From positions 124,001-188,000 of the forward strand of contig NZ_AP022616.1 in assembly GCF_010731115.1 (NCBI RefSeq): a stretch of 64,000 bases of DNA, written 5' to 3'. The notes beneath the pieces were generated by a model. That model ran no database searches. It was given only the letters and a program-made list of their open reading frames with translations, and was not told where the DNA came from. Positions 36,324-47,691 of this stretch are shown here, piece by piece (position 1 is the stretch's first letter; every line of letters begins with the position of its first letter). The position numbers were made by a program, and so were the translations under genes. This DNA comes from Mycolicibacterium phocaicum. Its GTDB lineage: Bacteria > Actinomycetota > Actinomycetes > Mycobacteriales > Mycobacteriaceae.

Positions 36324-37333
36324 CCGACATCGATCTCGCCTCACGCCGCGTCGGCGGCAGTGTGGTGGCGGCCAGTGACGAATCGTTCGGATTCAAGGAG
36401 CGGCTCGTCGACCCGGCCGAACCCGCTTTCGTACCCGGCACTTTCGACCTGCGCGGCGAAGTGGTCGACGGCTGGGAGACCCGCCGCCACGCCGGCCGCG
36501 CCGGCGACTGGGCGATCATCCGGCTGGGGACACCCGGCCGGCTGCACGCCGTCGACGTGGACACCCGGTTCTTCTCGGGTAATCACCCGAGCGCCTGCGC
36601 GGTGGACGCCTGCAGTCTGGAGCGCGCCGACGATCCGACCGACCCGGCCGTCACGTGGACAGAGATCGTGGAATCGACTGTGCTCAAGGCTGATTCGCAT
36701 AATCTGTTGGCCGTCCGGGATCGCCGGCGGTGGACGCATCTGCGGTTGCGGCTGCGGTCCGACGGCGGCGTCGCCCGGCTGCGGGCGTACGGCGAGGTGG
36801 TGCCGCACCCCGCGTCTTGGAGCGATATCACCGTCGAGGTGTCCGGCCTGGAGAACGGCGGCCGCGTCGAATGGTGCAGCGACAGCTTCTATTCCAGTGC
36901 CACGTCGCTGATCCTGCCGAACCGGCCGCACAACATGGGCGACGGGTGGGAGGCGCGCCGGCGCCGTGACGTCGGACCGGACACCCATGACGCGGTGATC
37001 ATCTCGTTCGCCGTTCCCGCCGACCTGCGCCGGATCGAGGTCGACACCTCGTACTTCGTGTTCAATGCCAGCCTCGAGGTTTCGGTGCTGGGCAGTCGCG
37101 GCCGTCCCGATCGCGAACATGGTTGGGGGATGGTCGCTTTCGATATCCCCGTGTTGCCCCGAACGCGACTGCTCGCCGATGCGCGCCAGGTGTTCCCGGT
37201 CGACGTGCCCGATGTGGCGGCCCTGCGCGTGCAGGCCTACCCGGACGGCGGGCTTGCCCGGGTGCGGGCCGTGGGGGTGCCCACCACCGACGGGCTACGG
37301 ACGCTGCAGTGCCGATGGGAGGAATCGTCATGA
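36320..37333 (+). CDS. alc: Allantoicase (allantoate amidinohydrolase)
   Basis: 337 residues, the usual length, arranged as two jelly-roll repeats. Repeat 1 has LASRRVGGSVVAASDESFGFKERLVDP and GWETRRHAG; repeat 2 has NRPHNMGDGWEARRRR, the strongest family signature, and HDAVIISFAVPADLRRIEVDTSYFVFNAS. It splits allantoate into (S)-ureidoglycolate and urea. A uricase or ureidoglycolate lyase is not found in the cluster. The start overlaps the racemase-like stop and its stop overlaps the next gene (both ATGA). Confidence 0.93.
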   Translation: MTDIDLASRRVGGSVVAASDESFGFKERLVDPAEPAFVPGTFDLRGEVVDGWETRRHAGRAGDWAIIRLGTPGRLHAVDVDTRFFSGNHPSACAVDACSLERADDPTDPAVTWTEIVESTVLKADSHNLLAVRDRRRWTHLRLRLRSDGGVARLRAYGEVVPHPASWSDITVEVSGLENGGRVEWCSDSFYSSATSLILPNRPHNMGDGWEARRRRDVGPDTHDAVIISFAVPADLRRIEVDTSYFVFNASLEVSVLGSRGRPDREHGWGMVAFDIPVLPRTRLLADARQVFPVDVPDVAALRVQAYPDGGLARVRAVGVPTTDGLRTLQCRWEESS

Positions 37334-37875
37334 CACCACTACTGACCGAGTGCGCGGGCCTCTGGCGCCGCACCCTGTTGATAGACACCGACGGCACCCG
37401 CGACACCGCACCGGGTGTGCTGTGGCTGCAGGGGCCGACGGCCTATGTGGACTCCCGCGGTTTCGCGGGCACCCTGCACCAGGTGGCCGACGTCTTCGAG
37501 TGGCATCGCGAGTTCGACGCCACGACGCCGGGTCCACATCCTGATGCCGGCGTAATGCACTGGGAGGGCGACATTCTCGTCGAGACGGGCGTGCACGAAC
37601 ACTACATCGAGCACTGGGTCCGCGACACCGCCGAGGCAGGTCCGACGGGCGCGCTGCGGCTGTGCGGGCCCGCCTCGGCATCGGCGCTACTGGTCCGGGT
37701 CGGCGCGATGTTCGGCTGGGCCGACCACACCGGGGTGCTGCTCGGCGCCGTGGGTGGCGCCGAGCACCGTGCTCTCGGCATCGACATGACCGGCAGCGTC
37801 TCTGTCGGCGACCAAATCCAGGCCAACGGCGTGCGCTGGACGGTGGACAACTCGGAAGGGAAAGTGAATTCATGA
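37330..37875 (+). CDS. Unrecognised 181-residue protein in the ureide operon
   Basis: 181 residues from ATG 37330, ATGA-coupled on both sides, so it is certainly part of the operon. There is no signal peptide or membrane segment. The sequence alternates short beta strands (LWRRTLLIDTDGT, GVLWLQGPTAYVDSRG, GVMHWEGDILVETGVHEHYIEHW), suggesting a small antiparallel beta-barrel such as a lipocalin or HRI1-like fold; that likeness is a guess. A cluster of His, Glu and Trp in VHEHYIEHW could bind metal or ligand. It may act on the ureidoglycolate end of the pathway, for which no known enzyme is encoded here. Confidence 0.82.
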   Translation: MTPLLTECAGLWRRTLLIDTDGTRDTAPGVLWLQGPTAYVDSRGFAGTLHQVADVFEWHREFDATTPGPHPDAGVMHWEGDILVETGVHEHYIEHWVRDTAEAGPTGALRLCGPASASALLVRVGAMFGWADHTGVLLGAVGGAEHRALGIDMTGSVSVGDQIQANGVRWTVDNSEGKVNS

Positions 37876-38909
37876 GTGGCGTAACGTCATTCACGTCGGT
37901 GCCGATCATCGACATCAGCGGATTGTCGTCACCCGAACGCGCCGAGCGGGACCGCGTGGCCACCGAGATCGGCCGGGCGGCGGCCGATGTCGGTTTCTTC
38001 TACATCAGCGGCACCGGCATCGACGAGTCGTTGTTCGACGCGATGCTGGCAGCGGTGAAGGAGTACTTCGCGCTGCCGGTCGAGGAAAAGATGCGGGACT
38101 ACATCGGGCTGTCCCGCTGTCACCGCGGGTATGTGCCGGTCGGCGAGGAGGGTCTGGAGGGCACCGTCCCGGACCTGAAGGAGGCGTTCGACACCGCGCT
38201 GGATCTGCCGGCCGACGATCCGGACCATCTGGCCGGCAATCCCATGCTGGGCCCCAACACCTGGCCGGACCTACCCGGGTTCGCCAGTGCGGTGACCGCC
38301 TACTACCAGGCGGTGCTGGCCGTGGGGCAGCGGCTGCTGTGGGCGTTCGCCGTCGCCCTCGGCGAGGACCCCGAAGTGTTCTCCCGGCACGCCACCAAGA
38401 CGCCGAGCCAGCTGCGGCTCATCCACTATCCGTACAACCCCGACGCGCACGACAGCGTCGGGATCGGCGCGCACACCGACTACGAATGCTTCACGCTGCT
38501 CAAGCCGACGGCCCCCGGCCTCGAGGTGCTCAACGGGGCGGGCGAGTGGATCGACGTGCCACCGGTCGACGGGACGTTCGTCGTCAACGTGGGGGACCTG
38601 CTGGAGCTGTGGACCAACGGCGCTTTCGTCGCCACGAGCCACCGGGTCCGCAAGGTCGCCGAGGAGCGGTATTCGTTCCCGCTGTTCTTCAACGTCGACT
38701 ACCACACCGAGGTGAAACCGCTCCCACAGTTCGCGTCACCAGATGCCAAGCTGCGCCCGGTCCTCCGGGCGGGCGAGCACCTGTTCGCGCAGACCGCACA
38801 GACCTTTGCCTATCTGCGGCAGCGCATCGAGTCGGGTGAGCTGGTGCTGCCCGACGGCTCGTTGGAGCTGGGACAGTTCGGCCAGCAGGCGTTGCAAGGT
38901 GTCGAGTGA
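37872..38909 (+). CDS. Isopenicillin N synthase-like Fe(II)/2-oxoglutarate oxygenase
   Basis: 345 residues, with the DIOX_N domain (PIIDISGLSS...ADVGFFYISGTGI) and the C-terminal 2OG-FeII_Oxy domain. Iron ligands: His201-x-Asp203 (GAHTDYECFTLL) and His257 (ATSHRV). The 2-oxoglutarate pair Arg-x-Ser is RYS at 266-268. It should hydroxylate or oxidatively cyclise a small molecule. As last gene of the ureide operon it could convert the imported compound into allantoin or a hydantoin, or oxidise a side chain; this is inference. The stop codon directly abuts the convergent fecB stop. Confidence 0.91.
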   Translation: MSGVTSFTSVPIIDISGLSSPERAERDRVATEIGRAAADVGFFYISGTGIDESLFDAMLAAVKEYFALPVEEKMRDYIGLSRCHRGYVPVGEEGLEGTVPDLKEAFDTALDLPADDPDHLAGNPMLGPNTWPDLPGFASAVTAYYQAVLAVGQRLLWAFAVALGEDPEVFSRHATKTPSQLRLIHYPYNPDAHDSVGIGAHTDYECFTLLKPTAPGLEVLNGAGEWIDVPPVDGTFVVNVGDLLELWTNGAFVATSHRVRKVAEERYSFPLFFNVDYHTEVKPLPQFASPDAKLRPVLRAGEHLFAQTAQTFAYLRQRIESGELVLPDGSLELGQFGQQALQGVE

Positions 38910-40013
38910 TCAGTTGATGGGCGCGTTGAGCCAGTGCAGGTCGTCGAGCATGCCCCGCGCGGCCACGATGCCCTGGCCGGTCTGCCACACCTCGTTGTTC
39001 ACCACGAACACCCGGTTGTCGCGGGTGGCGGCGAGCTTCTTCCAGGCCGGGCTGTCGAGCAACCCGGCGGCCTTGGCCTTGGCCGCCGGTGACTCGAACG
39101 ACAGGTAGACGATGTCGCCGTCGGCAGTCGAGAAATCGGTGCCGGGTGTCAGCTTCGAGATGTCGATCTCGCGGTACGGCTTGTCGGTGAACCGTTGCGG
39201 CGCAGGGCGATCCGCGCCGATCCGGGCCAGCACGCTGCCGGGGAAGTTATTGGCGCCGAAGATTCGCATGGTGCCCTCGGTCAGCTGCACGACCGACACC
39301 TGGAAGTGCGAGGCGTCGTTCTGCCCGCCGACCCTGGTGGCGTCGGCGTTGAACCCGTCCACCAGTGCGCCCGCGGCGGCGCCCCGCCCGGTAGCCGCAC
39401 CGACCATCCGCAGATCGTCCTCCCAGGCCGCGCCGGACGGACCGGTGAGGACCGTCGGTGCGATGGCCGACAGCGCGCCGTAGGTGTCCGACGTGGACGA
39501 CACCTGCGAGCCGATGATCAGGTCGGGGTTGGCGGCCTTGACCGCCGCCATGTCGGGTGCGCTGCGGGTGCCGGCCGCCGGCACGTTGTGGATGACGGTG
39601 CCCAGGTATGACGTCTGGCCCGACGCATCCGTCGGGGTCGCCGCGGCGACGACACGGGACTGCAGGCCCAGCGCGCACAGTGCGTCGAGCGCCGTGCCCG
39701 ACAGCACGACGATGCGCTGGGGGTCGGCCTTGACGTCGGTGTCGCCGGCGGCGTGGTGCACCGAACGGGTGGGCGGGCCCTCCTCGAGTGCCGCCGGGTT
39801 TGGCGCGCAGGAGTCGTCGGGCCGGCGCTGGTTGCCCAGCACGCCCGCGGTCGCGATACGGGTGGTGCTGGTGATGGGCGCGTTGTTCGCCGTGGGCGGG
39901 TCGCTGGTGTGTCCCGAACAGCCCGTCAGGACGGTCGCGGCCGTCGCACACAGCGCGGTGAGAACCGCCGCGCTTGCGCTGGACAGCCGGGTACGGGGAG
40001 TCGGAAACTGCAC
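38910..40013 (-). CDS. fecB: FecB-like iron-siderophore/haem-binding lipoprotein (Rv3044-like)
   Basis: 367 residues. The signal peptide ends in lipobox VLTGC with Cys32. The TroA/BtuF-type binding fold shows in PQRIVVLSGTALDALCALGLQSRVVAAATPTD and PDLIIGSQVSS. In M. tuberculosis FecB is a membrane-anchored protein implicated in siderophore and haem acquisition and drug tolerance. It is divergent from ctaD, as there. No permease genes adjoin it. Confidence 0.93.
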   Translation of the reverse strand: MQFPTPRTRLSSASAAVLTALCATAATVLTGCSGHTSDPPTANNAPITSTTRIATAGVLGNQRRPDDSCAPNPAALEEGPPTRSVHHAAGDTDVKADPQRIVVLSGTALDALCALGLQSRVVAAATPTDASGQTSYLGTVIHNVPAAGTRSAPDMAAVKAANPDLIIGSQVSSTSDTYGALSAIAPTVLTGPSGAAWEDDLRMVGAATGRGAAAGALVDGFNADATRVGGQNDASHFQVSVVQLTEGTMRIFGANNFPGSVLARIGADRPAPQRFTDKPYREIDISKLTPGTDFSTADGDIVYLSFESPAAKAKAAGLLDSPAWKKLAATRDNRVFVVNNEVWQTGQGIVAARGMLDDLHWLNAPIN

Positions 40014-40155
40014 GTGGCCGACGGTAACACCCGCGCGGTCCGGCCCAGATGAGGCGCGGTCGCGGGCGCGGACGCCACGCCGGTGCCGACGGCTGGTCCA
40101 GCCAATTACGACAGTTTGTAGGACCCTCGCCGCAAGGCTGTGCGATGGGGGATAA

Positions 40156-41922
<1,767 letters not shown>

Positions 41923-41934
41923 GAATCAGCCGAC

Positions 41935-41959
41935 CCGCCCGCGCCTAAGGCGCGGGCGG
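41935..41959 (+). terminator. ctaD terminator
   Basis: CCGCCCGCGCC and GGCGCGGGCGG form a perfect 11-bp stem with a TAA loop, 12 bases after the ctaD stop and followed by TTCTG. Confidence 0.8.
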
Positions 41960-41979
41960 TTCTGCGTTAGGGGACTTGA

Positions 41980-43221
<1,242 letters not shown>

Positions 43222-43314
43222 GGATTTCTGGCGAGGGCACACCGGGGCCGCTGTCGCGTTACAGTGGTGACTATTGATATTGATTTGCTGCGTAGGCGTG
43301 TGGGAGATGGTGAC

Positions 43315-43626
43315 ATGAAGCGTGCGGTTCTGGTTGGTGTGAGTGCTGTCGCGTTGGTCGCCGGCCCCTTGTCGGTCGTCTCGGTGACGGCCGCCGCGCC
43401 GGCCTACGCGTGCCCCTGGGGGACCGTGCCCAGCCACTTCGAAGGCGTGTGCGTCAAGGGCACGGCGAATGGCAGTGGCCCGCAGGCGGTGCCGCCGCAG
43501 ACGTCCAACAGTGGGACGGGCGCACAGATCACCCAGTCTGTCGGCGGCCTGCAGACGGTCAACGGCATTCCCTGCACGCCCGAGCACATCGGCACCTGCA
43601 TCGGCCTGATCCAGAGCCAGCAGTAA
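43315..43626 (+). CDS. Small secreted cysteine-containing protein
   Basis: 103 residues from ATG 43315, with GGGAGA upstream. The signal peptide is about 32 residues (KRAVLVGVSAVALVAGPLSVVSVTAAAPAYA). The mature peptide of about 70 residues has four Cys (YACPWG, GVCVKG, GIPCTPEHIGTC), suggesting two disulfides, with a Pro/Gln/Ser-rich middle. It resembles small exported mycobacterial proteins of unknown role. It is one of the genes inserted between the serB2 and ABC ATPase genes relative to M. tuberculosis. Confidence 0.82.
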   Translation: MKRAVLVGVSAVALVAGPLSVVSVTAAAPAYACPWGTVPSHFEGVCVKGTANGSGPQAVPPQTSNSGTGAQITQSVGGLQTVNGIPCTPEHIGTCIGLIQSQQ

Positions 43627-43654
43627 GTTTCGCCGCAGAACCCCGCAGAACCCC

Positions 43655-45103
43655 TCAGACGACGAGGGCGTGCGCGTCCGGCGTACCGGCGCCGGTGACG
43701 CTGCGCCAGGCCTGAGCCAACACCGCTACCGACTGGTGCAGGCGCTCCTCGGGCTGGGTGAACGGCACCCGGATGAAGCGCTCCAACGTGCCATCCACCC
43801 CGAATCGCGGACCCGCGGGGATGACGAGCCCCATCCGGGACGCCGCCGCGGACAGCGCTGAACTCATGGGTGCGGGCAGCCGCATCCACATCGACATACC
43901 GCCGTGGCACGGGCTGGCCGTCCAGTCCGGAAGTTGTTCCTGCAGAAGCGAACTCACCAGCTCGCGCCGGGCGCGCAGCATGTCGCGACGGGCCGGCAGG
44001 ACGGTGTCGGCCTGCCGGAGCAGGTCGGCCGAGGCGAGTTGTTCGACGATCGCGGTGCCCAGGTCGATGGTCGGCCGCACCGCGGCGATGGCGGCCAGGG
44101 TGGACCGTTCGGCGCGAATCCAGCCGACCCGCAGGCCACCCCAGAACGACTTCGACATCGAGCCGACGGTGATCATGAGGTCGCGACGGCTCTCCAGATA
44201 GGAGGCCAGCGGCGGCAGTGGCTCGTCCAGCCAGATGTCGCAGATGGTCTCGTCGATGATGGTCCGGGTCCGGGTCTCGGAGATGATCCGCGCGAGGCGC
44301 TCGCGTCCCGCGGCCGGCAGGCTCAGCCCGGTCGGGTTGTGGTTGTCGACGATCAGATAGGCCAGGGTGGGGGCCAGTTGCCGCATGGCGGCCTGCACGG
44401 CATCCAGTTCCCAGCCGTCTTCTGCCATGCTGACGGGCACCGGGCGGGCGCCGGACGCCGCGATGAGCGAGATGGCGCCGTGGTACGTCGGCTGCTCGAT
44501 CAGTACGCGGTCGCCCGGGCGGGCGTAGGTGGCCAGCACGAGGTTGATCGCGTGCAGGGCCCCGGTGGTCACCATGATCTCGTCAGGATCGGTGGGAAGC
44601 CCTCTGGCGCAATATCTTTCGGCGATGGCCTGGCGCAGCTCGGCGACGCCGGTGAGTTCGATGCCGAGGTCGTGCAGATGCGGCGCGACGCGCTGCGCCG
44701 CGCGCGCGAACGCCTCGAGGGTGGCGGCTGCCGGCGCCGAGGGTGCGGCGTCGGCCAGGCTCAGCGTGCCGGTTCTGACGATGGGCGCCGGACTGGCCGT
44801 GAGCGCGGTGGGCGGCAGGGCCGTGGTGCTGCGTGCGCCGCGGCGGGCGTTGAGGTAGCCGTCCTCGCGCAGTTGCGCATAGGCCGCCGTGACCGTCGTG
44901 CGGGAGACGCGCAGGGCATCGGCCAGCGCGCGCTCGCTGGGATACCGGGCGCCGACGGGAAGCCGGCCGTCGACGATGAGCAGGCGGATGGCGTCGGCCA
45001 GGCCCAGGTAGGCGGGGCCGCTGAGGCTGGAGGTGCGCCAGTTGCCCAATTCGCGTGCCAGAAGGACTTCGTCAAGTGATCTGGCTGACATCTCGATCGA
45101 CAT
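43655..45103 (-). CDS. MocR-type regulator (GntR HTH fused to aminotransferase-like domain)
   Basis: 482 residues from ATG 45103 (ATG 45091 also possible). The N-terminal winged helix is of GntR type: GLADAIRLLIVDGRLPVGARYPSERALADALRVSRTTVTAAYAQLREDGYL. The rest is a fold-type I aminotransferase domain with IVDNHNPTGLSLP and the PLP lysine in SMSKSFWGGLRVGWIR. It is divergent from a YczE-like membrane protein gene, the arrangement of the YczR subgroup of MocR regulators. Five copies of AACTGG-type half-sites lie between the genes and are its likely binding sites. Confidence 0.92.
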   Translation of the reverse strand: MSIEMSARSLDEVLLARELGNWRTSSLSGPAYLGLADAIRLLIVDGRLPVGARYPSERALADALRVSRTTVTAAYAQLREDGYLNARRGARSTTALPPTALTASPAPIVRTGTLSLADAAPSAPAAATLEAFARAAQRVAPHLHDLGIELTGVAELRQAIAERYCARGLPTDPDEIMVTTGALHAINLVLATYARPGDRVLIEQPTYHGAISLIAASGARPVPVSMAEDGWELDAVQAAMRQLAPTLAYLIVDNHNPTGLSLPAAGRERLARIISETRTRTIIDETICDIWLDEPLPPLASYLESRRDLMITVGSMSKSFWGGLRVGWIRAERSTLAAIAAVRPTIDLGTAIVEQLASADLLRQADTVLPARRDMLRARRELVSSLLQEQLPDWTASPCHGGMSMWMRLPAPMSSALSAAASRMGLVIPAGPRFGVDGTLERFIRVPFTQPEERLHQSVAVLAQAWRSVTGAGTPDAHALVV

Positions 45104-45120
45104 TGAAGCCAGTATCGACC

Positions 45121-45195
45121 AACTGGCTATTGAATGGCAAGCCAGTTGGCCGGAAAACTGGTGCCATGCGTACGAACTGGCTATCAAAACTGGCT
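45121..45195. promoter_or_regulatory. Operator array of AACTGG repeats between mocR and yczE-like genes
   Basis: AACTGGCTAT at 45121-45130 and 45175-45184, AACTGG at 45156-45161, AACTGGCT at 45188-45195, and an inverted copy, GCCAGTTGG, at 45141-45149. MocR proteins are known to bind combinations of direct and inverted repeats upstream of divergent target genes. The last two copies lie inside the first codons of the 47-residue reading frame. Confidence 0.68.
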
Positions 45196-45309
45196 GAGAA
45201 GCGCGTCCGGTCGCGGCGCGACAACAGGGCCGATGTCCGTGATCTCGACGCGGCTCGGGTGCGCCACGAACTGGATGCCATCCGTGCCCGCTTCCAGGAC
45301 CACCGGTGA
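45166..45309 (+). CDS. Possible 47-residue leader protein coupled to the YczE-like gene
   Basis: Open frame from ATG 45166 to TGA 45307-45309. The stop overlaps the GTG start (45306) of the membrane protein gene as GTGA, the geometry of translational coupling. The product is very basic and then acidic (MRTNWLSKLAEKRVRSRRDN, ending RHELDAIRARFQDHR), a helical peptide with no membrane segment. The ribosome site is weak. It may be a real small protein or a translated leader for the membrane protein. Confidence 0.5.
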   Translation: MRTNWLSKLAEKRVRSRRDNRADVRDLDAARVRHELDAIRARFQDHR

Positions 45310-46040
45310 GGGCTGGCGTCGGCGTGAAGACCACGGCCGTCCGCACGGCGCTGCTGTTGGCGGGTCTGTGCGGCTACGGCCTGTCGATGGCGCTGTTCGT
45401 GCGGGCCGGCCTGGGCCTGGACCCGTGGGACGTCTTCCACCAGGGGCTGGCCAAGCACACCGGCCTGACCATCGGCGGCGCCACGGCGCTCGTCGGCGTC
45501 GTCGTGCTGCTCGGGTGGATTCCGCTGCGCACCCGCCCGGGCGTCGGCACCGTCGCGAACGTCATCGTCATCTCCGTCACCGTCGATGCGGCCCTGCTGG
45601 TGCTGCCGCAGCCGGCGACGCTGCCGGTGCGCACCGCGATGATGGTCGGCGCCGTCGTGCTCAACGCCGTCAGCACGGTGATGTACATCGGTGCCGGGAT
45701 GGGGCCGGGGCCACGCGACGGACTGATGACCGGGCTGGTGGCCCGGACCGGCTGGTCGGTGCGGCTGGTCCGCACCGGCATCGAGGTGACGGTGCTGGCC
45801 ACCGGCTGGCTGCTGGGCGGCACCGTCGGCGTCGGAACCGTCGTGTACGCCTTGGGGATTGGGCCGCTGGTGCAACTGGTGCTGCGGTGCACCCCGACCC
45901 GGTGGCTGGCGGCCAGCGGATGGGCGCACGTGGTGGGGGACCGGGCAGCTGAACCGGCCGTGGCTACGATGAGCGAGTGCCCGGCGCCCTCAACGACCAC
46001 CTCGGGAAGCCAGATGCCCAGCCCGACTCCGACCATTTGA
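45306..46040 (+). CDS. YczE/YitT-like integral membrane protein
   Basis: 244 residues from GTG 45306, about five membrane helices. The pattern LLLAGLCGYGLSMALFVRAGLGLDPWDVFHQGLAKHTGLTIGGATALVGVVVLL and MGPGPRDGLMTGL matches the YczE family, usually next to MocR genes. Function of the family is unknown; transport is often suggested. The last 30 residues are a Ser/Thr/Pro-rich tail read across the start of the following ABC ATPase gene, which overlaps it by 64 bp. Confidence 0.87.
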   Translation: MRAGVGVKTTAVRTALLLAGLCGYGLSMALFVRAGLGLDPWDVFHQGLAKHTGLTIGGATALVGVVVLLGWIPLRTRPGVGTVANVIVISVTVDAALLVLPQPATLPVRTAMMVGAVVLNAVSTVMYIGAGMGPGPRDGLMTGLVARTGWSVRLVRTGIEVTVLATGWLLGGTVGVGTVVYALGIGPLVQLVLRCTPTRWLAASGWAHVVGDRAAEPAVATMSECPAPSTTTSGSQMPSPTPTI

Positions 46041-46867
46041 TCGACTCCGCCGATGGCGACCTGCTGATCGAATTCTCCGGCGTCACGCTGCGCCGCGGCG
46101 GTGCCACCCTGGTCGGCCCCATCGATTGGGCGGTGGAACTCGATGAGCGTTGGGTCGTCCTCGGCCCCAACGGCGCGGGCAAGACGTCGCTGCTGCGGAT
46201 GGCGGCCGCCGTCGAGCATCCGTCGTCGGGCACGGCGTTCGTCCTCGGCGAGCGGCTGGGCCGGACCGACATGTCCGAGCTGCGGTCGCGCATAGGGCTC
46301 AGCAGTTCGGCGCTGTCGCAGCGGATACCGGACGACGAAGTCGTGCGGGACCTGGTGGTCTCGGCCGGTTACGCGGTGCTGGGCCGGTGGCGCGAGCAGT
46401 ACGACGACGTCGACTACAACCGCGCGCTGGACACCCTGGAGAGCATCGGCGCCGAACACCTCGCCGACCGCCGCTACGGCACGCTGTCCGAGGGTGAGCG
46501 CAAGCGGGTGCTGATCGCCCGGTCGCTCATGACCGATCCGGAACTCTTGCTGCTCGACGAGCCGGCGGCCGGACTGGACCTCGGCGGGCGCGAAGAACTC
46601 GTGGCCCGGCTGGCTGATCTGGCCGCCGACGCCGACGCGCCGGCCACGGTGCTGGTCACCCACCACGTCGAGGAAATCCCGGAGGGCTTCACGCACTGCC
46701 TGCTGCTCTCCGAGGGGCAGACAGTCGCCGCCGGGCTGTTGCCCGATGTGCTGACGTCCGAGAATCTCTCCCAGGCCTTCGGTCAGTCGATCGCCCTGGA
46801 GTACATCGACGGGCGGTACTTCGCCCGTCGTACCCGCAGTCGCGCGGCGCACAGGAGGCGTATATGA
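45977..46867 (+). CDS. ABC transporter ATP-binding protein (Rv3041c-like)
   Basis: 296 residues from GTG 45977. Walker A GPNGAGKTSLLRM, a Q-loop-type region ending SSALSQRIPDDE, signature LSEGERKRVLIARSLM and Walker B LLLLDEPAAGLD are all present. No permease gene adjoins it, so its partner is unknown; the family includes iron- and metal-type importers and stand-alone ATPases. It overlaps the membrane-protein gene before and the Nudix gene after (ATGA). Confidence 0.92.
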   Translation: MPGALNDHLGKPDAQPDSDHLIDSADGDLLIEFSGVTLRRGGATLVGPIDWAVELDERWVVLGPNGAGKTSLLRMAAAVEHPSSGTAFVLGERLGRTDMSELRSRIGLSSSALSQRIPDDEVVRDLVVSAGYAVLGRWREQYDDVDYNRALDTLESIGAEHLADRRYGTLSEGERKRVLIARSLMTDPELLLLDEPAAGLDLGGREELVARLADLAADADAPATVLVTHHVEEIPEGFTHCLLLSEGQTVAAGLLPDVLTSENLSQAFGQSIALEYIDGRYFARRTRSRAAHRRRI

Positions 46868-47691
46868 CCGAACTCGACCCCTTGCATCCCAGGCCGGCCG
46901 CGACCGTGATGCTGGTGCGCGACGGCGCGCCGGGCATCGAGGTCTTCCTGATGCGCCGCACCATGTCGATGGCCTTCGCCGGCGGCATGACGGTGTTCCC
47001 CGGTGGCGGTGTGGACGAGCGCGACTATGACCTGTTTGTCGCCTCCGGCGACGGTGACGCAGATATCGCCTGGACCGGACCCGACCGCACCTGGTGGGCC
47101 GAGAAGTTCCGCGTGGACCCGGTGCTGGCCGGCGCGCTGGTGTGCGCCGCCGCCCGCGAGACGTTCGAGGAGTCCGGTGTGCTGTTCGCCGGGCCGGCCG
47201 ACGATCCCGACGGCATCGTGTCCGACGCGACCGTCTACCACGAGTCCCGGACCGCGCTGGAAAGCCGGGAGCTGTCGTTCGGCGAATTCCTGGCCCGCGA
47301 GAAGCTCGTGCTGCGTGCGGACCTGCTGTGGCCGTGGGCCAACTGGATCACGCCCAAAGAGGAACGCACCCGCCGCTACGACACCTTCTTCTTCGTCGGC
47401 GCGCTGCCGGCCGGCCAACGGGCCGACGGCAACAACACCGAGAGCGACCACGTCGCCTGGCGGACGCCCACGGCAGCGCTGGAGGAGTTCGCGCAGGGGC
47501 ATTCGTTCCTGCTGCCGCCCACGTGGACGCAACTGAGCTCGCTGGACGGTCGTACGGTCCCGGAATTGATGAAGGACGAGCGCACCATCGAACCGATCGA
47601 GCCGGTCCTCACCATGGGTGAGGGCACCTGGGACATCGAGTTCTTCGACGCCGAGCGGTACAAGGCGGCACGCGGCGGCAGGGCGCAGTGA
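46864..47691 (+). CDS. Nudix hydrolase (Rv3040c-like)
   Basis: 275 residues. The opening [46 protein letters not shown] leads into the Nudix box, where [14 protein letters not shown] holds the REtFEEsG core. The large insert between GGGVD and the box is typical of the RNR-type NUDT19-like group, whose mammalian member hydrolyses CoA esters. Next to an enoyl-CoA hydratase gene, a CoA-related substrate is plausible but unproven. ATGA overlap with the ATPase gene, one-base overlap with echA17. Confidence 0.9.
   Translation: MTELDPLHPRPAATVMLVRDGAPGIEVFLMRRTMSMAFAGGMTVFPGGGVDERDYDLFVASGDGDADIAWTGPDRTWWAEKFRVDPVLAGALVCAAARETFEESGVLFAGPADDPDGIVSDATVYHESRTALESRELSFGEFLAREKLVLRADLLWPWANWITPKEERTRRYDTFFFVGALPAGQRADGNNTESDHVAWRTPTAALEEFAQGHSFLLPPTWTQLSSLDGRTVPELMKDERTIEPIEPVLTMGEGTWDIEFFDAERYKAARGGRAQ

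Noticed and set aside
26419..38909. Genomic island with integrase and att sites
   Set aside because: No integrase, tRNA gene, direct repeats or IS ends were found at either edge of the ureide block. The insertion mechanism cannot be read from the sequence.
45121..45195. AACTGG repeats as a CRISPR-like array
   Set aside because: The units are only 6-10 bp, irregularly spaced and partly inverted; they fit MocR operator half-sites, and there are no cas genes.
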